Shown here: positions 1 through 6,212 of the stretch, one piece after another
How the letters are laid out: each line of letters begins with the position of its first letter
Numbering within the stretch: position 1 is the first letter of the stretch
From: Treponema sp.
Lineage (GTDB): Bacteria > Spirochaetota > Spirochaetia > Treponematales > Breznakiellaceae
Assembly: GCA_031280065.1 (NCBI GenBank)
Contig: JAITHH010000117.1
Location: 1 to 6,857, forward strand
Length of the DNA: 6,857 nucleotides
Reading direction: 5' to 3'
The notes under the pieces: generated by a model
Databases searched by the model: none
Seen by the model: only the letters and a program-made list of their open reading frames with translations
What the model was told of the DNA's origin: nothing
Made by a program: the position numbers and the translations under genes

Positions 1-105
1 CAGCCCCTTGCCGCCACAGGCCGGGGGCCTTGCGGGGCCGCTAGTCCTCCGCCGGAACCTTACGCGCCCTTTGCGCCGCTGGTATGGTGTTCTCTGGCAG
101 AGACC

Positions 106-134
106 TTGCATACGCGCTCCCCTGGCGGTAGAAT
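106..134 (+). promoter_or_regulatory. Sigma70-type promoter for the helical protein gene
   Basis: A -35-like hexamer TTGCAT lies at 106-111 and a -10-like hexamer TAGAAT at 129-134, separated by exactly 17 bp. Each matches the sigma70 consensus at most positions. Transcription would begin around 140, giving a leader of about 25 nt that carries the ribosome-binding site of the next gene. This also argues against a TTG start at 106, because that codon falls inside the -35 box. Prediction only. Confidence 0.6.
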
Positions 135-154
135 GGATCATCTTAACCCCTATC

Positions 155-160
155 AAGGAG
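155..160 (+). promoter_or_regulatory. Ribosome-binding site that fixes the start at 166
   Basis: AAGGAG sits 5 nt before the ATG at 166. It decides between this start and in-frame upstream codons (TTG at 106, ATG at 133), neither of which has a comparable site and both of which overlap the promoter. Confidence 0.7.
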
Positions 161-165
161 ACCCT

Positions 166-645
166 ATGCACGCCAACAGCCACAATCAGGCCATACCGGA
201 GGCCGTTATTACCGCGGCGGAAACCGCCCTCGACGCCCAATTACAGACCCTTGCCGCCTACGCGACGCCTCTGACCGCCGAAGACCGCCATAACCTGCTT
301 AAAACAGGGCCAAAAACCTTTCAGTTTGTGGAGCTTGCCCATACCCTGGCCGGGCAAAACCCCCAGTTGACCTCAAAAGCCTTTGACATGGCCGCTTTTT
401 CCGCCGACTGGAACGACGCCCACAATTTGTTAGGCATGGAAAACAAGGCGCGGCAGTTCCTGGAGCTGATTGAGGACATCAGAATGGCCGCCGGAAGCGA
501 CTGCGCCCACCATGCCCTTGAAGTCTATGCGGATATTAAGTCCGCCGCCGGCCGGAACATTCCCGAAGCCCGGGCCGCTTATGAGCAGCTCAAAGCCGCC
601 TACCCCAACAAAAGCCGAAAACACCGGCAAAATGCGGCTGAATAG
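166..645 (+). CDS. Conserved hypothetical all-helical protein, 159 aa
   Basis: Function is unknown. The product is a soluble, Ala/Leu/Glu-rich protein predicted to be almost wholly alpha-helical, with no signal peptide or membrane segment, so probably cytoplasmic. Two blocks stand out: LLKTGPKTFQFVELA at residues 44-58, and a long helix-like stretch at 101-128 containing AAGSDCAHHALEVYADIK. From memory these resemble a family of roughly 150-residue uncharacterised bacterial proteins with a K-x-G-x-K-x3-FVE block and a late GS(D/E)-x3-A-L-x2-Y-x3-K block; that match is unverified. The C-terminal tail is basic and polar (KSRKHRQNAAE). The ATG at 166 is chosen because AAGGAG lies 5 nt upstream and a good promoter ends at 134. 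The frame is open to the left edge, but the upstream peptide is Pro/Gly-rich and unlike the rest. The gene appears monocistronic and is followed by a hairpin. Confidence 0.8.
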   Translation: MHANSHNQAIPEAVITAAETALDAQLQTLAAYATPLTAEDRHNLLKTGPKTFQFVELAHTLAGQNPQLTSKAFDMAAFSADWNDAHNLLGMENKARQFLELIEDIRMAAGSDCAHHALEVYADIKSAAGRNIPEARAAYEQLKAAYPNKSRKHRQNAAE

Positions 646-656
646 ACCTCAAACCG

Positions 657-688
657 GGCAAAAAGCAAGAAAAATGAGGCTTTTTGCC
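657..688 (+). terminator. Hairpin after the helical protein gene, possible terminator
   Basis: A perfect 10-bp inverted repeat pairs GGCAAAAAGC (657-666) with GCTTTTTGCC (679-688) around a 12-nt loop, 11 nt after the stop codon. No T-run follows the stem, although the 3' arm itself holds five Ts, so termination efficiency is uncertain. A competing pairing of CGGGCA (655-660) with TGCCCG (689-694) is also possible. The 3' arm overlaps the first degenerate unit of the tandem repeat. Confidence 0.45.
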
Positions 689-893
689 TGCCCGTCTACA
701 CTCTGAGCATACCCGGCTACACTCGGAGCATACCCAACTACGCTTTGAGCATACACGGGTATTCTCGGAGCATACCCAACTACGCTTTGAGCATACCCGG
801 CTGCACTCGGAGCATACCCGGCTGCGCTTTGAGCATACCCATCTACGCCCGGAGAGTACCCGGCTCTGCTTTTTGCATAGTCCGCTATGCCGC
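684..893. repeat. Tandem array of ten 21-bp units with 42-bp higher-order period
   Basis: Eight good units start at 705, 726, 747, 768, 789, 810, 831 and 852, each exactly 21 bp. Seven begin GAGCATAC and the eighth begins GAGAGTAC. Degenerate units at 684 and 873 flank them. The 3' ends alternate strictly: units at 705, 747, 789 and 831 end in CG, while those at 726, 768, 810 and 852 end in CTTT, so the array behaves as a 42-bp duplicated pair. The units at 726 and 768 are identical. Because 21 is a multiple of three, two frames per strand stay open. One + frame gives a heptapeptide repeat of the type LHSEHTR/LRFEHTQ and one - frame gives VCSKRSW/VCSECSR. I see no credible start site for any of these, so I call it a DNA repeat rather than a gene. 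There are no spacers, so it is not CRISPR. Confidence 0.9.
875..890. other. Small perfect hairpin at the end of the repeat array
   Basis: GCATAG (875-880) and CTATGC (885-890) form a 6-bp stem around a TCCG loop, inside the last degenerate 21-bp unit. It could help the array end or fold, but it may be chance. Confidence 0.3.
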
Positions 894-911
894 GCCATTG
901 ACGAGGGATTT

Positions 912-936
912 TAAGGGGGCGGGAACCGCCCCCTTA
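912..936 (-). terminator. Strong hairpin terminator for the large activase gene
   Basis: TAAGGGGGCGG (912-922) and CCGCCCCCTTA (926-936) form an uninterrupted 11-bp stem with a 3-nt loop, 5 nt beyond the TAG stop at 942-944 of the - strand gene. Read on the - strand, the stem is followed by a short A/T stretch (AAAT) rather than a long U-run. It is probably a terminator for the large gene and, because it is symmetrical, might also stop + strand transcripts entering from the repeat array. Confidence 0.65.
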
Positions 937-941
937 TGGAA

Positions 942-3900
942 CTATGACGCCAGACCCGCCCCGGCCGCGGCTTCTTCGTCCTCCCGATGCGCCTGCGGAC
1001 GCTCCTCCGCCTGGTCCACCAGGGACGAAAGATCATCCCCGCCCCGGAAACGCAGCACATTCACCATAAAGATATTCAGCTTGTTCACGATGTTCGGCGG
1101 CAGCAGATTCCCGTCCACCTCCACCGAGAGAACCGGGTAGTTCCGCTCCCGCGCCCAGGGGGTAAAGAGCCCCTCGATCACCCGCCCGATCAGACAGGCA
1201 AAGGGGGAGATATTCACCACGCCCGAATAGCCCGCGTCCATGGCCGCCGCCGCCGAACCAGACGACACGGCGATTTCCGAGTTCAGCTCCAGATTCACAA
1301 AATGCTCCTCGGTGTACCGCATGATCTTCCGCATATCGTGGGGCGTTTCCGGGATAAGACCCGTGGGCTCCAGGATGGCGAGCGTCTTCTTTTCTACCGA
1401 GCGCTTCCACCACTCCTCGATTTCCAGTTTTTTGAGGTCCCGCCAGGGTTTTGAGAACAGCCGCGTACCGCGCTTGCGGAGCTTGATGAGCTTTTTGAGG
1501 GCGTATTCCCGCACAAAGTCCAGATAGTGAATCCACTCGGAAATGCCCGCCACTTTGACCACGATGCCGCGCTCGCTCATCAGATCCGTCAGCTCCCCCA
1601 CCGCAAAGTCGTCGCGGCGCACGTAGATCTCGCCCACCACCAGCACCCGCGGACAGTCAGGCAGGCTGCGCTTCAGGGGAATTTTCCGCACGTCCTTGGC
1701 AAGCTGCGCGAGTTCCTTCCATATTAGCTTGGGATGGTGTTCCACCGCCCCCATGACCTTGCGCCAGGACTGTTCAAAGACCGCCTGGGCCTGCGCCGGG
1801 TCATGGGCAAGGGCCTTGAGCGCGCACTGAATGTCCTTGAGGCAGTCGGAGAGGACCAGCCCCTTCCACATTTCCTTGGCGAAGCCGGGGCCAAGCTCGG
1901 TGTATGAATTGTCCGCCGAAAGGATGAATACCACCACGTTCTCCAGCCGGAGGTCCCGGAACAGGTTTTCGTAGAAGACATAGTACTGCCCGGTCCGGCA
2001 GGGCCCGGTGGTGATGGGCACAAAGAGCAGGTACAGCTCGTCCTTGCGGTATTTGCTGCTTGAAAGGAACTCCAGCGCGCTCCCCAGCACCAGATGGCTG
2101 GGCACGCACTCCTTGCCCGATGCGTGCGAGCGGGCGACCTGCACGGTCTTCGCCGTGGCCACCGGCAGAGCCTCCGCGCTGATCCCCAGACCCCGCAGCG
2201 ACGCGCCCATATACTCGGTGGAGATGGCCCCCATGTTGGACAGGAGCACCTTCACCCGTGAATTCCCCCGAATCGGAACCTTCTCGCCGCTTTTCACGTT
2301 GTCCACGCGCAGGTCAAACCCGCCGCCGGCCTGTTTCTCGCTGGTAAAGCGCCAGCCGTTGTCGTAGCGCTCAGCCTCAATCTCGGTCTTCTTGGCCCGG
2401 TAGCCGTCAACGATGTCCAAAAAGGCTTCGACGCGGGTATCGACGCCGGCGTCAGCGGAATGGGAATCGAGTTCCAGCACGAGGAAGGGCTTTTGGCCCA
2501 TCACCCATTTGATGTAGTGCAGGATGAATGAATCCGGCGCGCAGGAGAAGTTGGTGATATAGGTAAGGTAGATGTTGTCTTCTTTCTTGAGGAGGCTCGC
2601 CGCCTTCACGTCCTGCTGGCCGTAGTACCAGTACATATTGGAGAAGATTTCTTCGTCCTGGAAGGGCAGAATGTCGAAGGGCACGATGGAGTAGCCCCGC
2701 GTGGCGAACTTGCGGGGGATGCCCATGTTCGCTTCCGGCGTAAAGGCGTTGTACGGGCGGCCCAGCACAGCGATGACCGGGCGCTCCGCTTTGCGGGCTT
2801 CGTCCAGCGCCTCCCGGCCCATCCGTTTTATCGCGTCGAAGTACTCCCGCTGTTTGGCCATTGCCGTTTCAAACGCCGCTTTGGTCTCCGCCTCGCCGAT
2901 GCCCAGCCGCGCGGTCATCTGGCAGAACAGCTCCAGGGCCTTGCCGTCTCCGAATTTGAAGCTGACCACCAGGGGCAGCCAGCGTTTCCTGTCAATATCG
3001 GGAAACGCCTTCTCGATGTAATAGGGAAGGCTCTGCGTGATGGGACAAAAGTTGGCGTGCACCTCGTTCTCATACGAGGGCATATCCCGGAAGTGCGGGA
3101 GGAACACATAGTCCGCCCCCTTGTCCAGGCAGTCCTGCACCGCGCCGTGGGCGATCTCCGCGGGGAAACAGTAGGTTGATTCCGCGCGGGCAACCCCCGC
3201 ATGGGCGACCTCGGTCGAGAGGAAGGTCTGAATCCCCAGCCCGCGGAAGAACCACGAATACAGCGGGTAGAGGGTATGCACCGAAAACGCCCGGGGAATG
3301 CCGACTTTGTAATTCCGCTTGAAGGCCGCCGGGGAAATTTCCGCCGCGGCGTATTCTTCAAACAGCATCTTCTGGCGCTTCTCGACGTAGTCAAAGACCG
3401 GCGCGGTATCGGCAGCGGCCTTGCGCATATTGGTGTACTTGTTGCAGCGTCCGCCGAACATGTACTTGTGTCCGTTCCCGGCGGACGGCGGGCCCACCGA
3501 GAGCACCTGAATCGGGCAGCCGTTTTCGCAGGCTTTGCAGGTGAAGACCCGCTCGTAGCCGATCTCCCGGCTGATGATGCTGTCGATGACCGCGTTACAT
3601 TCCCCAAGCAGGCCGTCCGCGTGTTTGCGCTTGGCAAGCAGGGCCACGCCGAAACAGCCCATGAGTTCCGGTGAGGGCGGCACGAGGATTTCCTTGCCCA
3701 GGAGCATGGCAAAGGCCAGGGGAACCGCCGGATTTTTGGCGACCCCGCCCTGGAGGAAAATCTTGCCGCCGATAGTGCGGTTGCCCACCACCCGGTTGAG
3801 GTAGTTGGACACGATGGAGCAGGCGATTCCCGCGGTGATATTCTCCCTGCCCGCGCCCTGCTGGACGGCCTTGCGGATGTCGCTGTTGATAAAGGCCGAG

Positions 3901-5324
3901 CAATGTTCGCCGAATTTACAGGGCGCGTCAGCTTGCAGGGCGATGGGACCGATGTCCCTGGCGCTGTGGATCGACAGATCCCCTGACGCGCTTTCTTCCA
4001 GGAAGGAGCCGGTGCCCGCGGAGCAGGCTTCGTTCATGGCGTAGTCAATGGGCACGCCGTTTTTCAAGAGCACGTACTTCGCGTCCTGGCCGCCGATCTC
4101 GAAGATCGTCTCGACGCCGGGGTCAAAGTAGGTGGTTCCCACCGCGTGGGCGATGATCTCGTTGTACACGCCGGGGGTTTCCAGGAACACGCCCAGAATC
4201 TCGCGGCTGGAGCCGGTGGCGGACACGAGGCGGATGTCGATGGTTTTCCCGCCCGTATCGGCGATGACTTTCTCCTGAATGATCGAAAGGCACTCCTTGA
4301 GGGCCTTGACCGGGTCTCCGTGGGTGCGGCCATAGTGGCTCGCCACGATTTCGTCGCTCTCCATGTCCACGAGGCACGCTTTGGTGGTGGTGGACCCGCC
4401 GTCCACGCCCAGGATATAGCGGCGGCCGGCAATCACTTTACCTTCGCCCTTGTCGAAGAACCGTACCTTGTCTTTCCAATCCCGCAGGGAACTGAGGGTT
4501 CCGAAGCGGATCGCGTTGGGTTTGAGGAGTTTCTCCGGCGTCGGCAGGGGGCTCCCCGATTGGGGGGCCAGAACCGCCGCGCCCAGGGCCTCGAATACCG
4601 CCGCGGTCTCCGGGATGATGAACTCGATATGGGGGGCTTTTTCCCGGATAAAACGGATGATATGGCGGTTAAGGGTGATGCCGCCGGTCAGGACGACCCG
4701 TCCGCCGGTTACTTTGGCCCGTTTGAGAAAATCGATCACTTTGACGGCCATCACGTCCGAGAGGGACAGCACGATGTCGTCTTTGGTGGCTTCCCGTTTG
4801 TTGAGGCGGTGAGTGCAGTCGCTTTTCATGAAAACCGAACAGCGGGTGGACAGGGGATAGACTTTGGCGGTGTCAGGCACCCTATCGATGTCTTCCAGCG
4901 TCATGTCCATGCGGGCGAGCTGCTGTTTGAGGAACTCGCCGGTGCCGGAGGCGCATTTGTTGCCGGAGAAGTTGTTGATGATCTTGCCGTCAGCGTCCAG
5001 GGAGTAGACGACCAGGTCCTCGCCGCCCATGCTGACGACGGCGTTTGCCTTGAGCCCCAGGGCCCGCAGCGCCGCCTCCACACAGAGGGGTTCCAATGTG
5101 CCGGATGCGGCAAACATGAAGCGGCCCTCATTGCCCGTTACCAGGGCGGGAATTCCCGCCGGTACGCGGCCTGATGTCAAAAGTTTCCGGGCAGCCGCGG
5201 CAAAGTCCCCTTCGTGGGGCACGGCGGCGCTCCAAACCGCCCGGCTGTCAGCGCCGCCCGAATTTCCTTCCATTAAAACCATTTTTAAACTGGTGGAACC
5301 GATATTGATACCTAAAGAACGCAT
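942..5324 (-). CDS. Fused double activase / 2-hydroxyacyl-CoA dehydratase-like protein, 1460 aa
   Basis: A giant cytoplasmic Fe-S protein joining an ATP-driven electron activator to a dehydratase-like part. Residues 1-252 and 303-565 are two BcrAD_BadFG (ASKHA) modules. The second has GVDGGSTTTK (306-315), IGGQDAK (410-416) and QGGVAKN (525-531); the first has GINIGSTSLK (5-14) with Asn7 where Asp is usual, GGED (100-103) and TGGITLN (213-219). Both keep the cluster cysteines: C124/C162 and C434/C475. A linker holds C596, C599, C603 and C627. Residues 672-980 (DUF2229/HgdB-like; C719, C760, C928, then ELDSHSADAG at 951-960) and 1022-1425 (C1073, C1109, C1377) are dehydratase-like halves. In studied relatives, ATP hydrolysis pushes a low-potential electron into the catalytic Fe-S site; here the substrate is unknown. 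The ATG at 5324 follows AAAGAGG by 5 nt. The acidic, Ala-rich tail from 1433 looks non-conserved. No partner genes are adjacent. Family is secure; reaction is not. Confidence 0.95.
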   Translation of the reverse strand: MRSLGINIGSTSLKMVLMEGNSGGADSRAVWSAAVPHEGDFAAAARKLLTSGRVPAGIPALVTGNEGRFMFAASGTLEPLCVEAALRALGLKANAVVSMGGEDLVVYSLDADGKIINNFSGNKCASGTGEFLKQQLARMDMTLEDIDRVPDTAKVYPLSTRCSVFMKSDCTHRLNKREATKDDIVLSLSDVMAVKVIDFLKRAKVTGGRVVLTGGITLNRHIIRFIREKAPHIEFIIPETAAVFEALGAAVLAPQSGSPLPTPEKLLKPNAIRFGTLSSLRDWKDKVRFFDKGEGKVIAGRRYILGVDGGSTTTKACLVDMESDEIVASHYGRTHGDPVKALKECLSIIQEKVIADTGGKTIDIRLVSATGSSREILGVFLETPGVYNEIIAHAVGTTYFDPGVETIFEIGGQDAKYVLLKNGVPIDYAMNEACSAGTGSFLEESASGDLSIHSARDIGPIALQADAPCKFGEHCSAFINSDIRKAVQQGAGRENITAGIACSIVSNYLNRVVGNRTIGGKIFLQGGVAKNPAVPLAFAMLLGKEILVPPSPELMGCFGVALLAKRKHADGLLGECNAVIDSIISREIGYERVFTCKACENGCPIQVLSVGPPSAGNGHKYMFGGRCNKYTNMRKAAADTAPVFDYVEKRQKMLFEEYAAAEISPAAFKRNYKVGIPRAFSVHTLYPLYSWFFRGLGIQTFLSTEVAHAGVARAESTYCFPAEIAHGAVQDCLDKGADYVFLPHFRDMPSYENEVHANFCPITQSLPYYIEKAFPDIDRKRWLPLVVSFKFGDGKALELFCQMTARLGIGEAETKAAFETAMAKQREYFDAIKRMGREALDEARKAERPVIAVLGRPYNAFTPEANMGIPRKFATRGYSIVPFDILPFQDEEIFSNMYWYYGQQDVKAASLLKKEDNIYLTYITNFSCAPDSFILHYIKWVMGQKPFLVLELDSHSADAGVDTRVEAFLDIVDGYRAKKTEIEAERYDNGWRFTSEKQAGGGFDLRVDNVKSGEKVPIRGNSRVKVLLSNMGAISTEYMGASLRGLGISAEALPVATAKTVQVARSHASGKECVPSHLVLGSALEFLSSSKYRKDELYLLFVPITTGPCRTGQYYVFYENLFRDLRLENVVVFILSADNSYTELGPGFAKEMWKGLVLSDCLKDIQCALKALAHDPAQAQAVFEQSWRKVMGAVEHHPKLIWKELAQLAKDVRKIPLKRSLPDCPRVLVVGEIYVRRDDFAVGELTDLMSERGIVVKVAGISEWIHYLDFVREYALKKLIKLRKRGTRLFSKPWRDLKKLEIEEWWKRSVEKKTLAILEPTGLIPETPHDMRKIMRYTEEHFVNLELNSEIAVSSGSAAAAMDAGYSGVVNISPFACLIGRVIEGLFTPWARERNYPVLSVEVDGNLLPPNIVNKLNIFMVNVLRFRGGDDLSSLVDQAEERPQAHREDEEAAAGAGLAS

Positions 5325-5329
5325 AAAAA

Positions 5330-5336
5330 CCTCTTT
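5330..5336 (-). promoter_or_regulatory. Ribosome-binding site of the large activase gene
   Basis: On the - strand AAAGAGG precedes the ATG at 5322-5324 by five T residues, supporting this start. The protein begins directly with the first ATP-binding loop, so nothing is missing at the N-terminus. Confidence 0.7.
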
Positions 5337-5347
5337 AACGTGCGAGC

Positions 5348-5367
5348 CGCTGATTAATGAATCAGCG
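5348..5367 (-). promoter_or_regulatory. 20-bp dyad in the leader of the large gene
   Basis: CGCTGATT (5348-5355) and AATCAGCG (5360-5367) are perfect inverted arms around AATG, centred about 33 bp before the start codon. It could be an operator for a dimeric regulator or an RNA hairpin in the leader. The CTGAT-N6-ATCAG layout is reminiscent of Crp/Fnr-family sites but does not match their consensus. A weak candidate promoter lies just upstream on the - strand: TAGCCA (5410-5415), 17 bp, TAGAGT (5387-5392). If that promoter is real, the dyad falls just downstream of the transcription start, a position suited to repression. Apart from this I see nothing coding in 5325-5530. Confidence 0.45.
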
Positions 5368-5531
5368 CTTCCTCGAAATCCAGTCTACTCTATCCAAATT
5401 CACCGGGCCTGGCTAGGGCATGAACCGCCGTTATTTGAGGGCGGACGCGGAGCAGACTTCCAAATGATCACGTGTTTTTTCAAAATGATACGGAGATTTC
5501 ATTACAAGAACGGATGACAGGGCAATTCAGC

Positions 5532-5572
5532 AAAGAGAAAGGGGGGTATAACCGGCAGCGGCTCTCCCCCCT
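5532..5572 (-). terminator. Intrinsic terminator of the secreted protein gene
   Basis: On the - strand, AGGGGGG (from 5572 to 5566) pairs with CCCCCCT (5546 to 5540) around a 19-nt loop that can itself pair weakly (CCG/CGG). It is followed by a T-rich run TTTCTCTTT (5540 to 5532). It lies about 20 nt past the stop codon at 5594 and separates this gene from the large activase gene. Confidence 0.65.
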
Positions 5573-5593
5573 CCTGTTTTCCGGTTAACCGCT

Positions 5594-6007
5594 TTAATGG
5601 CACCAGCCGCCGCGTCCCCCGGTATTGCCCCACCCATAGCTGTGCCGGGGGCCCATTGCAAATGTATTGGCCTGCAGGTCATAGCTTTTGCCGTTTATGG
5701 TCAGTTTGACTGGCTGCACGTACGGCGCGCCGTAATTGTTCCACGCGAAGCCCTCCACGCTCACCTGCGCTCCTTCCTTGAGGCCGTCAATAAAGCCGGT
5801 CAGCCGTTCAAGCCCTGGCACATAGTAAACGTGGCCGCTGTTTACCACGGCGATTACCCCGTTCTCCAACTGAAGGGTTCCCATTACGCTCACCGGTTGG
5901 GAGGGATAGCCGGGGTTCCGCCCCCATTGCGGCCCCCAGCCCTGCTGCGCCGAAACAAAACCGGTTAAAACTAAACCGATTACCGCCATTACAAGTGTCT
6001 TTCTCAT
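5594..6007 (-). CDS. Small exported protein, possible OB-fold, 137 aa
   Basis: Residues 1-20 form a textbook signal peptide: basic MRK, a hydrophobic core (VMAVIGLVLTG) and VSA before Gln21, without a lipobox Cys. The product is therefore probably periplasmic or secreted. The mature part opens with a Trp/Gly/Pro-rich stretch (21-38), then a domain at about 39-112 rich in short beta-strands (VMGTLQLENGVIAVV, HVYYVPGL, GFIDGLKEGAQVSVEGFAW, VKLTINGKSYDL). This reads like a small OB-fold or similar beta-barrel of the DUF5666/BOF type, an inference from pattern only. The C-terminus is Gly/Trp/His-rich and ends Cys-His, which could bind a metal. The ATG at 6007 is chosen because AGGAG lies 7 nt upstream at 6015-6019; a TTG at 6028 in frame would place that site inside the gene. 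It has its own terminator and no clear operon partner. Role unknown. Confidence 0.8.
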   Translation of the reverse strand: MRKTLVMAVIGLVLTGFVSAQQGWGPQWGRNPGYPSQPVSVMGTLQLENGVIAVVNSGHVYYVPGLERLTGFIDGLKEGAQVSVEGFAWNNYGAPYVQPVKLTINGKSYDLQANTFAMGPRHSYGWGNTGGRGGWCH

Positions 6008-6014
6008 ACCGAAT

Positions 6015-6019
6015 CTCCT
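6015..6019 (-). promoter_or_regulatory. Ribosome-binding site that fixes the start at 6007
   Basis: AGGAG on the - strand, 7 nt before the ATG at 6005-6007. It rules in this start over the in-frame TTG at 6028, and the chosen start gives a normal signal peptide. Confidence 0.7.
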
Positions 6020-6035
6020 ATAAAACAAGCTGCCT

Positions 6036-6071
6036 AGTATATACCGTACAATTGTGTCGAAATTATGTCAA
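6036..6071 (-). promoter_or_regulatory. Promoter-like region of the secreted protein gene
   Basis: An exact TTGACA (6066-6071, - strand) and a good TATACT (6036-6041) or overlapping TATATA (6038-6043) lie in an AT-rich stretch just upstream of the gene. Their spacing is 22-24 bp, too long for a standard sigma70 promoter, so the true pair may be one box plus a weaker partner. Position and composition support promoter activity; the precise boxes are uncertain. Confidence 0.4.
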
Positions 6072-6183
6072 TGTTTTTACTGAATTGCTGTTTGAAGACG
6101 CCGCGATCATCGTTTGAGTATGTCTTGAACCGGGGAGGAGGTCAAGTTATGCGGGGAGGCGCAAACCAAAGGTTCGATGGCCT

Positions 6184-6212
6184 CCGGCATTCCGCTTGAT
6201 GAATTCCTTTAG
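6184..6212 (-). pseudogene. Fragment of a second Rpn-type gene
   Basis: This 29-bp stretch matches 6560-6588 inside the Rpn-family gene at 25 of 29 positions, in the same orientation. On the - strand it reads LKEFIKRNAG, against LKEFIERNAG in the intact copy. Similarity stops on both sides; the frame ends at a TAA at 6147-6149 and has no start. It looks like debris of a deleted paralogue, or a by-product of a rearrangement involving the adjacent inverted-repeat element. Confidence 0.5.

Noticed and set aside
1..165. N-terminal extension of the helical protein or a separate gene at 8-274
   Set aside because: The frame is open to the left edge, but a promoter at 106-134 and AAGGAG at 155-160 favour the ATG at 166. 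The upstream peptides are Pro/Gly/Arg-rich and low in complexity. I can assign nothing to 1-105.
684..893. CRISPR array
   Set aside because: The 21-bp units are directly adjacent with no variable spacers, and no cas genes are present.
590..914. Heptad-repeat frames on both strands (LHSEHTR on +, VCSKRSW on -) as genes
   Set aside because: Openness follows from a 21-bp unit lacking stops in those frames. I see no ribosome-binding site or plausible start, the - frame overlaps the end of a real gene, and the + frame begins at a TTG inside a hairpin arm.
4146..5174. Long open frame (342 codons) on the + strand
   Set aside because: It lies wholly opposite the conserved first and second activase modules of the large - strand gene. 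GC-rich codon use leaves the opposite strand open, and its product is unlike any family I know.
942..5324. Frameshift or false fusion of two or more genes
   Set aside because: The frame is continuous, all expected motifs occur once and in order, and the length is close to what I recall for fused activase/dehydratase-like proteins in anaerobes.
5400..5520. Small + strand peptide ending at 5517
   Set aside because: The last ATG would give only about ten residues, has no ribosome-binding site and lies in the leader and spacer region of the - strand genes.
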